Positions 9,884 to 19,567 are shown, counted from the stretch's first letter. The stretch is 64,000 nt of DNA from Okeanomitos corallinicola TIOX110 (GCF_038050375.1 NZ_CP150886.1:868001-932000), one strand, 5' to 3'. Numbers and translations are program-made. Notes: a model not told the origin generated them from the sequence alone.

Positions 9884-10323
9884 AAATTGAATTATTTTAA
9901 TATCGGTATTGCTTTATTCTTACTGGCTAAACTAAAAGCACAATAGTTAGGGTTTGCTGATAAAGTCTTGTCGTGGAGACAGGTGACAGGTGACAGTTTC
10001 AAGAGTTGGATGGGAACTATTTTTCCTTGAAGCAGGAATTAAATGCAAGGTTTTTCAGTTCTCACCTCATCAAAGCTTGCATTTTTTGAAAGTCAAAATC
10101 GCTAAAATCGTTTACCTGTAATGTTTTGAGATTTATTCAGCAAGCCCTAGTTAAGAAATCATGTCAGCTTAGTCTCTTATTTTGCACAACAGCTTAATAC
10201 TACAGGAATCCGGTTTGATGCTTGAAAAGATACGTAGAGTGTTTTAGCCGCAGCGTAACGCACCAAACCTTTGATAATGGTGCGTTACAGATTTTATCCT
10301 ATAAAAATATGGGAAACAACAAA
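9884..10323. other. Non-coding spacer with two repeats
   Basis: 440 bases upstream of the cytochrome gene. It holds a three-unit GTGACAG-type heptamer run (9976-9996) and a copy of the palindromic repeat at 10216-10290. The rest shows no coding frame or clear structure. Confidence 0.55.
10216..10290. repeat. Palindromic dispersed repeat, copy 2 (inverted)
   Basis: Shares with the reverse complement of 5215-5310 the stretches CTTGAAAAGATACGTAGA, AGCGTAACGCACCAAACC and TTGATAATGGTGCGTTAC. The homology extends past the palindrome into the flank, so it is a copy of a longer unit with a small internal deletion. Confidence 0.75.
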
Positions 10324-12645
10324 CTACCCTAAACTAGGGGTTCTGGTTGTTTGTAATTCCTTCCATTTATGTTGTAACTCTTGATAGTTAGGATCACTAC
10401 CACCATAACGCCAACTCACATAAGCTTGGCAAATTTCATCAATTACTTCCGCCGTTTCCCTGGGATATTGGTGATAGGAAACTTCAGCATATTCCAAAGG
10501 TGTCTGCGCTGGGTGTTTCCCTAAACCTTTTTGGGCAGTCCATTGCAACATTTGTTGATACAGTCTTTCCATAGGTGGTAATTTCTTTAAGAACCGACGG
10601 TTTAACCATTGTTTCCACTGTACCCAACCTAACCAACCAAAAAAGGCAATAGTTGTACTAACAATTAAACCAATAAAGATACCTAACCAACCCTTAGAGA
10701 ATAACGCAAAGAACCAAGCGATCGCCCTAAATAACCAAGTAAACAAAGTCCCAAATACACCATTTAAGAAACCAGTCACCGGTGAAGGTAACCAACCCGC
10801 TACCCAGTTCCAAAACTGACGCAACACACTAAAAGTATTATCTTCCTCAATAGAAGGGGGAATTAAAGGATGATTAGGAATTGGATCAAAAGCAAACCAG
10901 CCATACTGGGGGAAATATACTTCTGTCATCGCATAAGCGTCAGTATTCTTGACAATATACATCCCTGTAAACGGATTAAACTCTCCCGGAGCAAATCCAG
11001 CTACCAACCGTGCCGGAATGCCAATAGAACGTAGCATTACCGTTAAAACAGTAGAGAAATGATCTGGATAACCCCCTTGTTGTTTAAACAAAAAAGTCTC
11101 TACCAAATCATCATTTTCACCCAAATAAGGTAATCCCAAAGGGTTATCAGTAATAGAATATTTTTGTTTGAGATACTGAGCTAAGTAAAGAGTTTTTTCG
11201 TAAGCTGAATCTAGGCTTTTAGCGTCTTGAGAACGAGAAACCCGTTCGCGATTATAATCATCGAGAATTTCCTCAGTTTTTGCTTTGACCTTATCCCTAA
11301 TTTCCGCCGGGATTTGTAGATAATAATCTTTAATTTCTGGAGAGTATGTAGTATCAGCCTGACCCAATAAAGTCCGATTCCGGTAAGGAACTTCCGAAAG
11401 TACAGTATAAGTCATCCCATCAGATAATTGTACAGGCGATCGCAAACCACCCTCCTGATCAACAGCAATCACAGGCCCAGGAAAATATATCGCTCTAGGA
11501 TAGGACAACGCTGGAATCAAATTCGGTAAATCTGCAACCACATTAAAAGTTTGGACAACCTCTTTAGTCAAAGCCTTAATAATTGGCATATCCAGATTAA
11601 TTCTATAAGACCAAGAGGAACGCCTCACCGTAGTCACATCTTCATTCCGAGAAATTTTCCATCCCTTACCCGTATACTGATCAAAAGCCAAAACCCGCCA
11701 AAAACCCTCAGCCTGGGATCTCACCCGCATCACCACCTTGGGTTTCATTTCTCCCCCCAGGTTTTGGTTCATCTCACTGTTAAAACCGTAATAGAAATTA
11801 CTATCTACCTGACCAGCTTCACCACTACCTCCCTGTCCTGTACCATTACCACCCCTACCTTCCCGCACATAACCAGGATTTACAATCCTGCCACCATTAA
11901 AATCACCTTCCACATTAATAGGCGCACTTACAGGGAAAGAACGTAATTGATAACCAGGAAACCGGGGTAAAACAGCAAAAATACCCAATCCCAAAGCTAT
12001 AATTAGCGCAAAATTGACAACTAAAACCTTAAAATTAGTCTTGCTAATATTCTTGATAGTGAAATTTTCTTTTTTTAAAGGCTTTAACCCTAAACGGGAA
12101 CGATAGTCTAAAACTAAAGTTGGCAAAGCCATCACCAAAAATAACAACAACACAGGCGCAAACCCCATAGTTTGGCTTAATGTTGCCGCTACACCCAAAA
12201 GTATCAAACCTATAACTATCGAATAGCCTAAGTCCTTGCGTCGGGGAGTATCAAAACTGTGTAATACCTGAAGCTCAATCAATAACTGAGCTAAATTTAA
12301 TCGCGTATCATTCCACTCACCCACAAACCGCCCAAAAAAAGCACCTAGAGCTACTAACATTCCTATCGCAATGCAGAATTTGACGGGAACATTAGCATTA
12401 CGGCGGCGGTAGTAACTCCAAATTGCACCAACTGTACTCACAGGCACTGCCCAAAAACTAAAGGTAGTATCCGCTGCAATATCTGTTGCTACAGTTCCTA
12501 AAATTACCAGTCCTAGCACTAATACCCGTAAGGAGATAGAATCTTCCACTTCTGTTGAAGACGGCCTCCGTCTATTTTCTTGTTGATCATCACCCACGGG
12601 TAAGCGCCAAAACCTTTTCATCCTGGATAGATTTAGCATTGTCAA
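10324..12645 (-). CDS. TgpA-type membrane transglutaminase-fold protein, probably non-catalytic
   Basis: 773 aa. The N-terminal part has several membrane segments (about residues 38-75, 90-107, 140-180, 205-226). A large outer-face region follows, with the transglutaminase-like core at about 480-590, another membrane segment near 640-660, and a cytoplasmic tail (DUF4129-like; PLEYAEVSYHQYP). Active family members have a Cys in G-x-C-x-H-x-A and a His in the HAW motif. Here the matching stretches read GGYPDHFST (Pro527 at the Cys position) and DAYAMTEVYF (Tyr571 at the His position); only the Asp of FAFDP (D587) remains. The protein probably keeps a binding or structural role. The start is uncertain between 12645 and an ATG eight codons later. 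Confidence 0.8.
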   Translation of the reverse strand: MTMLNLSRMKRFWRLPVGDDQQENRRRPSSTEVEDSISLRVLVLGLVILGTVATDIAADTTFSFWAVPVSTVGAIWSYYRRRNANVPVKFCIAIGMLVALGAFFGRFVGEWNDTRLNLAQLLIELQVLHSFDTPRRKDLGYSIVIGLILLGVAATLSQTMGFAPVLLLFLVMALPTLVLDYRSRLGLKPLKKENFTIKNISKTNFKVLVVNFALIIALGLGIFAVLPRFPGYQLRSFPVSAPINVEGDFNGGRIVNPGYVREGRGGNGTGQGGSGEAGQVDSNFYYGFNSEMNQNLGGEMKPKVVMRVRSQAEGFWRVLAFDQYTGKGWKISRNEDVTTVRRSSWSYRINLDMPIIKALTKEVVQTFNVVADLPNLIPALSYPRAIYFPGPVIAVDQEGGLRSPVQLSDGMTYTVLSEVPYRNRTLLGQADTTYSPEIKDYYLQIPAEIRDKVKAKTEEILDDYNRERVSRSQDAKSLDSAYEKTLYLAQYLKQKYSITDNPLGLPYLGENDDLVETFLFKQQGGYPDHFSTVLTVMLRSIGIPARLVAGFAPGEFNPFTGMYIVKNTDAYAMTEVYFPQYGWFAFDPIPNHPLIPPSIEEDNTFSVLRQFWNWVAGWLPSPVTGFLNGVFGTLFTWLFRAIAWFFALFSKGWLGIFIGLIVSTTIAFFGWLGWVQWKQWLNRRFLKKLPPMERLYQQMLQWTAQKGLGKHPAQTPLEYAEVSYHQYPRETAEVIDEICQAYVSWRYGGSDPNYQELQHKWKELQTTRTPSLG

Positions 12646-12915
12646 GTAAGTATAACTATGATGTAAAAGCTACGGACACAATCTTAGGTACGAACATTTA
12701 TTACCTTGTCTTCAATCTTAGCCTGAGCATATCCGAGACTGGGAAGACCTGGGGTAATCTAAGAGAATATACCCATTATCTGTGTCCTGCTCATAGTTAC
12801 TTACTATAAACGCCCTAATTAGCTATTGTGCAAAGAGGAGTAAATTTAAAACCCAGGATTATCATTTTTTATCAGTGTTTATCAACTAAAAAGGTGTTAG
12901 CAGTTTTGATTTTAA

Positions 12916-13692
12916 TTAGACAGTGAGATTTATAGCCAACAACAAAGGTTGTTGTTCTAAACCTGGAAATTCAACTGCCAAAGTATAGTTCTGGTTAGTA
13001 GGTGGACAGTCTAACTCCAGACTAACTTTATCAGCGTCTTCTGATGCAGCAGTGGTTTGATTACCATTTCCCTGAAGTTTTAACACCGCAGCAGTAGGTA
13101 ACTCGCTATGAACGCGTAATTTCAAAAGTCTGCCCAGTGACTGTAACTCTACTCTGATAATCAAAGTACCAGCGTTAGTTTGCCACTGTTGTTCTATGAC
13201 AGGATTAGCCAGAGAAATTTGCAAAGTCAGATTTTCTAACAGTTGTTTAGCTGCCATCAACGACAACGCCATTTGTTGACGTGGTTGTAAATCTGAATAA
13301 TCCTTTTGAAGATTGGGCATTGTTTCCAAAGCATCCACAGAACGGTAAGCAGTTCTCAGGACTAAACCAGCCACATCATTAATTGACTGGTAATCTTCAG
13401 GAAAAAAGCTTTCCACTGCCTGGATTAATTTAGGACCCAATGGTAAAGAAGATGTCAGCAATAGCTGGCACTTTTCCATCAATTGCTGAAAAATATTATC
13501 TGGTAAAGCAACTGGTAGATTTAGTTTCGATTGCTGTGCCAACCACCCCCAGGCAGGAACTAAAGCAACCGACGATTCTTCCACAAATTCTGGATATTCT
13601 ACTAATTGACTTTCCCAAGGAAATAAAGGTGGGTGGTTTTGGATTTCGATTTGTAACCGGCGTTTAATGACGGCTTGAAAACGTTCTTGCAC
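12916..13692 (-). CDS. patU3: Heterocyst pattern protein PatU, C-terminal part (PatU3)
   Basis: 258 aa. By sequence character (QERFQAVIKRRLQIEIQNHP) and position after hetZ it corresponds to PatU3 of Anabaena, which with HetZ controls heterocyst frequency; in Nostoc punctiforme patU is one longer gene. The start is a GTG at 13692 with AGGAG 11 bases upstream. The frame stays open for 21 more codons with coherent sequence (ENPKTFELGEIPTV) up to a TAA, as expected if it descends from a longer fused gene. No patU5 frame is visible between it and hetZ. The C-terminal half is rich in beta-like sequence. Identification is from memory of the family. Confidence 0.7.
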   Translation of the reverse strand: MQERFQAVIKRRLQIEIQNHPPLFPWESQLVEYPEFVEESSVALVPAWGWLAQQSKLNLPVALPDNIFQQLMEKCQLLLTSSLPLGPKLIQAVESFFPEDYQSINDVAGLVLRTAYRSVDALETMPNLQKDYSDLQPRQQMALSLMAAKQLLENLTLQISLANPVIEQQWQTNAGTLIIRVELQSLGRLLKLRVHSELPTAAVLKLQGNGNQTTAASEDADKVSLELDCPPTNQNYTLAVEFPGLEQQPLLLAINLTV

Positions 13693-13985
13693 AGTAGGAA
13701 TTTCTCCTAGTTCAAAAGTTTTGGGATTTTCCTCTCGATGGGGGCTGGCTAATGTTTAGATTTTTAGTAACATCATTTTTAATAATGTTTGGGAAGAGGT
13801 TTCAACTTTATAAAAAATTTGTACCTATTTCCAAATTTTTACCAAAACTCTAATCATGTAGTGTTTTCCTGGAGAGGGTTTTCTACCCCATCAATTTTCT
13901 CACACTCTTTTCAGGGATGCTCGCCGGTTTGACATTATTTGTCAAAAGTCCATTGAGACATCGGTCTAGAAAGAGTTGTGAGTTA

Positions 13986-15176
13986 TTATTCATGGGTGGA
14001 TGCACTAGATCCGGACACAACTGAGTTACGAATTTCCCAGGCTCGTTCTAAAGTCTTAAACCACCGTTTTTGTAGTTGTGCCATTGATAAACCCAAGGTT
14101 TTTGCAATAGTTTCTTCAGATTCTCCCTTTTGCTTTAAATCTAGTAAGGACTTTTCTTGTTCATCCAACTTTGCTGTATAAAGCTGCCATTGCTGTGGGG
14201 TTAATCCCAAGTTAGTAGGCAATGATGCTTCTAACCATTCATGCACTAATTCCCACCGATGTAACAAAGAAAACCGGATTAAATGGTACTTAAAGCGTTG
14301 CTGCAAATAATCACGCTGCCGTGGGGTTAATCCTAAAATTGACTCTATTTCCTGTGCTGATAAATCTTGAAGTCGGAGAGAAAAATAATCTGCACAGTCT
14401 GACTGTTGCCGTTGTTGCAGATAATCCATCAATTCCGTAATTATCACTGAGCGCAAAGTGTCTTCCTCTGGTTCAGGTGCTGCTTGCATAGCCATGGCAG
14501 CGCGTAATTGTTGTATGGCTGGTTCCTCCCAAGAACCATCAAATTCACCACTACTACCTTCAGAAGCTTGTTCTATATCTACGCTAGTTTCTGGGGGCTG
14601 CTGTTGGGAGAAAGTTTGCGCTCGGAGGATAATTAGTTGTTGTTGTCTTCCTGGTAAGGGAATCCGCCGTTTACCATAGCGTTCAGTAAATGCCATGTAT
14701 TCGGCTAATTCTAAGAGGGTTTGGGGACGATAGGTGACTGGTTGTTGATTCTCTCTGCGGAAAGCATTCAAAGCTTCTAAATAAAAGTTTTGGAGAAAAT
14801 CCTCTATCATGGTCAGCCGCCCTTGATAGCTTAATTGCTTCTTAGGAGGATTAATATAACGATAAATGATAGCGCTAAGGGTGCTGTGTAGTTCTACCCT
14901 ACCTCGATTAGAACCTAGTTGATAATACCTAAGACACTGTTGCAGACGGTGCTTTGCTAGGGTCATGGCGGCGGTCTCTATTTCCCCAGAAGCCTGAATG
15001 CGTTTACTTTCATTACAAATTCTGAGGACTTCACCGGAAATTCGTAATGCCACATCTCGACAGTTCTTTTCTGCCGCCTTGGTAGACTGCTTTAGCTCCT
15101 TGAGTAGGAATTGGAATATAACTTCCACGCCGATAGACTTATCTCCCTGAGTAGTTGCAGTTGCCGCTGAATTCAT
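13986..15176 (-). CDS. hetZ: Heterocyst differentiation protein HetZ
   Basis: 396 aa, the family length. Highly conserved stretches include LQQCLRYYQLGSNRGRVELH, LSAIIYRYINPPKKQLSYQG and the ELAEYMAFTERYGKRRIPLPG region. The C-terminal part (ESEETIAKTLGLSMAQLQKRW) reads like a sigma-4-type helix-turn-helix. HetZ is an early regulator of heterocyst differentiation, acting together with HetR and needed for hetR up-regulation. patU3 lies 293 bases downstream on the same strand and is probably co-regulated. No clear HetR-type inverted repeat or TCCGGA motif was seen in the short upstream region. Confidence 0.9.
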   Translation of the reverse strand: MNSAATATTQGDKSIGVEVIFQFLLKELKQSTKAAEKNCRDVALRISGEVLRICNESKRIQASGEIETAAMTLAKHRLQQCLRYYQLGSNRGRVELHSTLSAIIYRYINPPKKQLSYQGRLTMIEDFLQNFYLEALNAFRRENQQPVTYRPQTLLELAEYMAFTERYGKRRIPLPGRQQQLIILRAQTFSQQQPPETSVDIEQASEGSSGEFDGSWEEPAIQQLRAAMAMQAAPEPEEDTLRSVIITELMDYLQQRQQSDCADYFSLRLQDLSAQEIESILGLTPRQRDYLQQRFKYHLIRFSLLHRWELVHEWLEASLPTNLGLTPQQWQLYTAKLDEQEKSLLDLKQKGESEETIAKTLGLSMAQLQKRWFKTLERAWEIRNSVVSGSSASTHE

Positions 15177-15280
15177 AATCTGAATTTTAAAAATAACCTA
15201 ACATACTTAAACACAACCTGTAGGACTGTGGCTGTTAGCTTGATAGATGTTACTTGTAAGCTACCAGTTATTGATGGTTA

Positions 15281-15308
15281 GTTGTCAGTTGTCAGTTGTC
15301 AGTTGTAA
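15281..15308. repeat. Tandem heptamer repeat GTTGTCA (4 units)
   Basis: Three exact units of GTTGTCA and a fourth ending in AA, between the divergent hetZ and 15367 genes. It is of the same short-heptamer class as the GTGACAG runs elsewhere in the window, with a different unit. Confidence 0.8.
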
Positions 15309-15366
15309 GTTTGACCTGTTCCCCAGTTTAATATCTTGGACATTAATCAGGAGCTATTTACCAGCC

Positions 15367-15840
15367 ATGACAAATATAGAAGCACAAATTCAATCCTTGA
15401 TTGACAATGCACCTGATGATGGTATGACACCAAAACTTGTGGCTACTATCGCTCCTGTTTTGAGAGCGATCGCCAAAAAGTTACAACACCCCCAGTATTA
15501 TATTGTCCAAAATTTACAGGAACGTTGGGTTTTAACTACATTAATTAACAAGGCGAATCCAGATTTAGAAAAACGGGTAGTTTATGCTTTTCCTAGATTA
15601 CAGGATGCTTCCCTATCTTCATTCGCTGGGGTTGACCCGCAAGCAGTAGCTAAACCTATGCCTGTAGTTGATATTCTGTTCCAACTGATAGCATTAGAAC
15701 CAGTAGATAGTATAGTGTTTTTTGAAACTCCTGGCACTACTAATAACACTACTGAAGTGCTACGGAATGATCTGCAAACAATGATTGCACAGAAGTTGCA
15801 ACAAAATATTCCCAAGCGAGTTCCTCCGGATATCGCCTGA
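15367..15840 (+). CDS. Conserved cyanobacterial protein of unknown function
   Basis: 157 aa, soluble, with no signal peptide or membrane segment. The ATG at 15367 (MTNIEAQIQSLIDNAPDDGM) is chosen because the longer frame from 15247 runs through a heptamer repeat. Its helical N-terminal half (APVLRAIAKKLQHPQYYIV) and the segment DSIVFFETPGTTNNTTEVLR suggest a folded domain, but I do not recognise a family with known function. It is divergent from hetZ and flanked downstream by a strong hairpin. Confidence 0.75.
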   Translation: MTNIEAQIQSLIDNAPDDGMTPKLVATIAPVLRAIAKKLQHPQYYIVQNLQERWVLTTLINKANPDLEKRVVYAFPRLQDASLSSFAGVDPQAVAKPMPVVDILFQLIALEPVDSIVFFETPGTTNNTTEVLRNDLQTMIAQKLQQNIPKRVPPDIA

Positions 15841-15851
15841 AGATAGGATTG

Positions 15852-15886
15852 TTTGTCGCTCTACATCTATTTAGTGGAGCGACAAA
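15852..15886 (+). terminator. Hairpin after the 15367 gene
   Basis: TTTGTCGCTC (15852-15861) pairs perfectly with GAGCGACAAA (15877-15886), 11 bases after the stop codon. No T-run follows, so termination is inferred from position and stem strength only. Confidence 0.45.
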
Positions 15887-16122
15887 GATCAGCGAGTAGG
15901 CATGAAACATAGTCTTGCTGACACCATGACATGGAAAAGATATTTGAGAAAAATTTACTTTTCTTCACAGATTTTATACACTACGCTCCGGTGTCATCAG
16001 GGACAAAGATTAATCACAAATCTTGGCAATAAAAGGGTTTTACTGCTGATCGCTAAAAGCTCATGTTAAATATTGGGCATGAGAAAAATATAATTCAGTA
16101 CCCAATAATTAGCAGCTAATCT

Positions 16123-17094
16123 CTAATACAGCCGACTCAGTACATAATCGGTCATATTAATCAGTGCTTGGCGAGATTCTGACGGTTCTAGGGTAGCAAT
16201 ATGATCTGCGGATAATTTCGCATGGTGAGCAGCCAATTCTCTGGCCTGTTCTATACCTTGACTGTCTGAAATGAGATTGAGGGCTTGCTCTAAATCTCCT
16301 TCTTGAGCAAACTCTCTTTCAATCAGAACTTCTAAGTAAGGTTGCTCTTTGAGGGCAAATAGAACTGGTGCAGTTAAATTACCACTTTTCAAATCTGATC
16401 CAGCTGGCTTACCTAAAGTATCTGTCGAACCGGTAAAATCTAGAATATCATCTACTATTTGAAATGCTAGACCAAGATGCTTACCGTAGTTATACAAGTT
16501 TTCAGCAGTTTCTGGGGAAACATCACTAAGTAATCCAGCGGCTTTGCCACTGTTAGCAATCAAGGAAGCTGTTTTGTAGTAGCTCTTTTTCAGGTAAGTT
16601 TCCGTAGAAAGATTTGTATCAAAGCGATTTAGTCCTTGTTGAATCTCCCCAGCTGCCAAATCCATGATCACTTCTGAAAGCAGTTTAACTACATCCAAAT
16701 TGTCCAGATTTGCCAGATACCAGGAAGATTGAGCAAAGAGAAAATCTCCAGCAAGTACGGCAATGCGGTTTCCAAATAAACTATGAACCGTAGGCACTCC
16801 ACGGCGCACATTAGATTCGTCCACTACATCATCATGTACCAAGCTGGCTGTATGGATCATTTCTGTAATCTCTGCCAATCGTCGGTGACGGAGCGTGATA
16901 TCTTCTTCTAGCATGGTCGCCCGTGATATCAGTAGCACAATGGCTGGCCTGATACGTTTTCCCCCTGCACCGAATAGATGTTCGGCTGCTGCATAGAGGA
17001 TGGGGTGGCGATTGCCAACTAGCTGTGTGAGGTTATCTGCTAGTATTTGCAGGTCTGCTTCCACAGGGGTAAACAGGGAGGTAGCTGGGGTCAT
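16123..17094 (-). CDS. sds: All-trans polyprenyl (solanesyl-type) diphosphate synthase
   Basis: 323 aa. The first Asp-rich motif LVHDDVVDESNVRRG and the second FQIVDDILDFTGS, with GGKRIRPAIVLL before them, define a trans-prenyltransferase. In cyanobacteria this enzyme supplies the C45 side chain of plastoquinone from IPP and allylic primers; the exact chain length cannot be read from the sequence. It lies in the murI-to-hetZ block on the same strand as murI, with a large gap on its upstream side, so it probably has its own promoter. Confidence 0.92.
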   Translation of the reverse strand: MTPATSLFTPVEADLQILADNLTQLVGNRHPILYAAAEHLFGAGGKRIRPAIVLLISRATMLEEDITLRHRRLAEITEMIHTASLVHDDVVDESNVRRGVPTVHSLFGNRIAVLAGDFLFAQSSWYLANLDNLDVVKLLSEVIMDLAAGEIQQGLNRFDTNLSTETYLKKSYYKTASLIANSGKAAGLLSDVSPETAENLYNYGKHLGLAFQIVDDILDFTGSTDTLGKPAGSDLKSGNLTAPVLFALKEQPYLEVLIEREFAQEGDLEQALNLISDSQGIEQARELAAHHAKLSADHIATLEPSESRQALINMTDYVLSRLY

Positions 17095-18184
17095 GGATGG
17101 GCGGACTCTGACTTTAGTTACGAAAGTTTACATATCCTTTACTCATTTTAAGATAAACCATAGCCAGCGCAAAGTTTTCCTCTAGGATTCTCTTGACGTT
17201 CTTTTTGCTCAAGTATCCACAAACTACCAGATGGACTGGGAAACAAGCAATAAATGATTTTATTTTCGATTTTGCATTAATTTCAATAATTCGGACTTAT
17301 ACACAGAACACGAGAAACCAACGCTTATGTCTGGATAATGATATAGAGAATAAAATTAATACTTGCTTTTACTTTTAAATACATACAAATTTATTAGCAA
17401 TTTATATTCTTGTCTACTATTTAAATTTAAACTAATTTGTTCTTGTCAAAAAGTAAATAAATTTTAATAGCATTAACTAGCATTTGTAGCTGACTTTTTT
17501 AATATAAATTTGTGTTTAATTGACTTGTAATATGCTGTAATTATTTTTAGGCTTGATCTGTTAGCGATGATTTACCAAATTGTCAAATCAGAAAAACTTG
17601 TGTGTCAACATAAAAAAAAATGAAATTTAGTCCAGAAGTTAGCTGAAAATCTACTTTTATTGTGTTACGCTAAGTTATAGGAATTTTAAATCTTTCAGAC
17701 ATTCACCAGCCAGAAAAAGTAAATTACCAATAAGTAAATTTACTTATCAAAAAGGTGAATCTAAAATAACAAACCGCCTATATAATCCAGGGATAAATCC
17801 CTAAGATTTTGATATGCGGCGAATATACTCATTGGGTTGGATGAAGTGCTTTCTAATATTGAAAGCCACTACACGTTTTCAGCTAAGGTTGAGCATAAGT
17901 GTAGCTCTTACTTAATTGGTGTGAGGATAAAATACGCAGACTAGGTAGACTGCTGAGGAGTGCAGTTTTTGATTGCCATTTGGCAATTTAACTGCTGTCG
18001 GATGTGTGGTCTGCGGGAAGGTAAATTCAATAATAAATTTCTTCACTAGGGAGAATCATTTCTTTGCTGGGCGGCTTTGCATAGCCGATGCTACAGCAAT
18101 CAAAAATTTATTTTGATTGGTGAGAGAGTCCTGCTGTTTGTGTTTGTGATTTTCTGGTTGTTTGAAAGCGAAGTAGGTGGAAAG
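17095..18184. other. Long AT-rich spacer between sds and a small membrane protein gene
   Basis: About 1,090 bases. The left two-thirds is very AT-rich and shows only short, unlikely frames. The right third changes character: from about 17850 it is less AT-rich and contains several stable inverted repeats, described separately at 17917-18016. A small hairpin CGGCT/AGCCG (18072-18086) overlaps the GCATAGCCGATGCTA motif common in cyanobacterial repeats. Confidence 0.5.
17917..18016 (+). ncRNA. Possible structured RNA or leader upstream of a small membrane protein gene
   Basis: An outer stem CGCAGAC (17935-17941) / GTCTGCG (18009-18015) encloses two hairpins, ACTGC/GCAGT (17949-17966) and ATTGCC/GGCAAT (17972-17987), a multibranched arrangement. 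Just upstream, TGGTGTGAGGA (17917-17927) is complementary over 11 bases to TCCTCACACCA in both Yfr1-like motifs near 63.3-63.5 kb. It matches no riboswitch class I can name. It could be the 5' leader of the gene at 18185 or an independent RNA. Confidence 0.35.
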
Positions 18185-18382
18185 ATGATTTATGGGAATA
18201 TGTCTATGATGATATTTATTTTAGCTGCTGGATATTTATTTGCCGTTTACGTATTATTAGCACTAGCAAAGCGAACAGGTAGACATGGTGTAATTAAAAG
18301 TGGGACTGTAATAGTAAACCAGCAGCACCAAGAACAGAGAGAATTGAGAACAAGTGTAACAGAAGTAGTTAATAGTCAATGA
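18185..18382 (+). CDS. Small single-pass membrane protein, unknown function
   Basis: 65 aa from the ATG at 18185 (MIYGNMSMMIFILAAGYLFA). One hydrophobic segment (about residues 7-26) is followed by a basic stop-transfer (AKRTGRHG) and a polar Gln/Glu-rich tail of about 30 residues, probably cytoplasmic. The frame is open further upstream to 18077, but that part overlaps a hairpin and looks non-coding. I do not recognise a family. It stands alone, with the structured leader on its upstream side. Confidence 0.55.
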   Translation: MIYGNMSMMIFILAAGYLFAVYVLLALAKRTGRHGVIKSGTVIVNQQHQEQRELRTSVTEVVNSQ

Positions 18383-18526
18383 AATTTTAGATTTTAGATT
18401 TTGGATGCAGTCTACTTTAGTAATCCTACTTTACTGGCAAGTGGCAGATTAGTAGGGTAGATATTAAATGAACAATCTAAAATTGCAAATCTAAAATCCA
18501 AAACTATTTTCCTCCCGATTCAAGAC

Positions 18527-19390
18527 CTAAGATACTGTGGCATCACTCATATACACGTGTTCAACCAGTGGAGTGTAACCTAACCACTGTAATCCAGATA
18601 GGGCAAACTGTTGGGGAGAACCGCTCACAGCAAAGCGAGTGGGCATTGGCAGGTGATTGCTTTTCAGATTTAATAGATCCAACTCTTGATTACAAGCCGT
18701 TACTACATGAACAGCAGGGTCTACTAGATTAACATGACTAGGGAGCAGCGATCGCAAAACAGGAGCTAGGTGTGGATAATGGGTACATCCATATACTAAA
18801 GTATCAATTTCCTGTTCCAGTAAAGGTTCAAGATAAGCCCTAGCCACTTTAGTAGTGTAAGGATCGTGGATACGATTTTGTTCAATTAGGGGTACAAACT
18901 CTGGACAACTGACTTGCCAGACTTGGACATCGGGTTGGATTTCCATAATAGCTTGACGATAGGCATTGCTTTTAGCAGTGGCTGGCGTAGCAATGACACC
19001 GATTCGCTGGCCTTGCTGTACTGCGGCCTTTGCTCCTGGTAGAATAACTCCCAAAATAGGAAAATCAAATTCTCTACGCACAATCTCCAGGGCTAGAGCA
19101 GAACTGGTGTTACACGCCATTATCACCATTTTCACTCTTTGCTGTAACATCCAGTTCAGTATTTCCCTCACATATTGTAAAATTTCTTCCTGTGAGCGGA
19201 TCCCATAGGGAAGATGAGCAGTATCCCCAAAATAAATAATTGATTCATTGGGAAGTTGCTGATAGATTTGTCGTAATACCGTTAGCCCACCTACACCGCT
19301 ATCGAAAACCCCAATAGGAGAGCGTTGAGCTTCTTGATCTGAGAAAGCGTCAAAATTACCTTGAAAACCAGAAGATGAATACACAGGCAA
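18527..19390 (-). CDS. murI: Glutamate racemase
   Basis: 287 aa. It makes D-glutamate for peptidoglycan by proton exchange between two cysteines. Both lie in their usual settings, VIMACNTSSALAL and LVYGCTHYPHLAPV; the substrate-binding GVFDSGVGGLTVLRQ is near the N-terminus. About 20 residues precede the conserved core, so a later start is possible, but no better one is seen. It is located downstream of the two amidase genes on the same strand, a cell-wall grouping also found in other Nostocales. Confidence 0.95.
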   Translation of the reverse strand: MPVYSSSGFQGNFDAFSDQEAQRSPIGVFDSGVGGLTVLRQIYQQLPNESIIYFGDTAHLPYGIRSQEEILQYVREILNWMLQQRVKMVIMACNTSSALALEIVRREFDFPILGVILPGAKAAVQQGQRIGVIATPATAKSNAYRQAIMEIQPDVQVWQVSCPEFVPLIEQNRIHDPYTTKVARAYLEPLLEQEIDTLVYGCTHYPHLAPVLRSLLPSHVNLVDPAVHVVTACNQELDLLNLKSNHLPMPTRFAVSGSPQQFALSGLQWLGYTPLVEHVYMSDATVS

Positions 19391-19567
19391 ATATTGATAA
19401 AGATTTTGCTATTTAAAATACAGAATTTAGCAGACAATCCCATAATTGACTACTGTGTAAGAGGCAAAATCAAGATGGCAAAGTTTTACATCTTAACTTA
19501 TAGCAATGGACAAGGCGGTTAGGACATTAAGCAGAATTAAAACTTAGACCCTGAAAGACTTCTAGCT

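Noticed and set aside
17193-17378. 61-codon frame downstream of the sds start
   Set aside because: Very AT-rich with no ribosome-binding site or recognisable features; chance frame.
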